A stretch of DNA of 5,735 nt, from positions 1 to 5,735 of the forward strand of contig JACMOT010000462.1 of assembly GCA_014377915.1 (NCBI GenBank), in the 5' to 3' direction. Of this stretch, positions 5,586 through 5,735 are shown in pieces. The position numbers and the translations under genes were made by a program. The notes below the pieces were generated by a model. It searched no databases. It worked only from the letters and a program-made list of their open reading frames with translations, and had not been told where the DNA came from. Position 1 is the first letter of the stretch; each line of letters begins with the position of its first letter. Origin of the DNA: Tardiphaga sp. Its GTDB lineage: Bacteria > Pseudomonadota > Alphaproteobacteria > Rhizobiales > Xanthobacteraceae.

Positions 5586-5735
5586 TCAGAAGGAGCGCAG
5601 GATCTGAACCGAACCATTGTAGAAACTCTGGTTCGACATCGTGTAGGTCGCAGCAGTGCCTTGACCCGCGATCACAGCGCCGTTCGAGGTGTAGACGCCA
5701 TTCTGGTTCTGATACAGCTTAGTATAGATAAACTC
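5586..5735 (-). CDS. Outer-membrane porin, C-terminal 49 residues (5' part outside window)
   Basis: The frame enters the window open and gives 49 residues before TGA at 5588-5586. Alternating polar and aromatic residues (FIYTKLYQNQ, then YTMSNQSFYN) fit antiparallel beta strands. The end GSVQILRSF with a C-terminal Phe is the outer-membrane beta-barrel recognition signal for the assembly machinery. This tail resembles the alphaproteobacterial Porin_2 family that is abundant in Bradyrhizobium and Rhodopseudomonas, which forms trimeric channels for small hydrophilic solutes. The start, signal peptide and most of the barrel lie beyond the right edge. A strong terminator follows the stop. A barrel protein of another family cannot be excluded from so short a piece. 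Confidence 0.8.
   Translation of the reverse strand, partial: EFIYTKLYQNQNGVYTSNGAVIAGQGTAATYTMSNQSFYNGSVQILRSF

Noticed and set aside
3505..5607. 700-codon plus-strand open frame antisense to the glycosyltransferase
   Set aside because: Its codons mirror the TPR/GT41 gene in a GC-rich genome, the translation is rich in Arg, Gly and Gln without family motifs, and it runs through the terminator at 5527-5548. The minus-strand protein has clear domains.

Overview
The window looks like a chromosomal stretch from an alphaproteobacterium of the Bradyrhizobium/Rhodopseudomonas group (Nitrobacteraceae). The basis is high GC with strong GC3 bias, an FdsG/FdsB-type formate dehydrogenase, a porin tail ending in the usual terminal Phe, a palindromic intergenic repeat of a kind I remember from that family, and a SPINDLY-like TPR glycosyltransferase. 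The family assignment is from memory and protein resemblance, not a search. Every gene I can support lies on the minus strand, so transcription runs from high to low coordinates. The long plus-strand open frames are mirror shadows of GC-rich genes.

Left part (1-2432): the start of an NAD-dependent, molybdenum-type formate dehydrogenase operon. fdsG ([2Fe-2S] gamma subunit) is translationally coupled by an ATGA overlap to fdsB (FMN/NADH-binding beta subunit), which runs off the left edge. Upstream of fdsG lies a near-ideal LysR-type operator (ATAC-N7-GTAT, 1289-1307). It is followed at the expected distance by a plausible sigma-70-like promoter. Next comes a large composite palindromic repeat (1384-1512), and then a LysR-family regulator gene (1533-2432, probable TTG start) on the same strand. 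The simplest reading is a formate-oxidation locus controlled by its adjacent LysR regulator.

Middle (2433-3405): about 290 bp of non-coding DNA ahead of the regulator, a 68-residue protein of unknown function (2726-2932) with a good ribosome binding site, and about 470 bp without a recognisable complete gene. That last stretch holds an 11-bp inverted repeat, a strong intrinsic terminator (3245-3282), and an in-frame open extension beyond the glycosyltransferase stop that ends just before the terminator.

Right part (3406-5735): a complete GT41-type protein with six TPRs and an O-GlcNAc-transferase-like catalytic domain, in which the His equivalent to human OGT His498 is Gln. Then come a hairpin terminator (5527-5548) and the last 49 codons of an outer-membrane porin. 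I see no tRNA, rRNA, CRISPR array, insertion sequence or clearly new multi-gene system. The most interesting items are the operator/promoter geometry, the composite repeat, the altered glycosyltransferase residue, and the post-stop extension.
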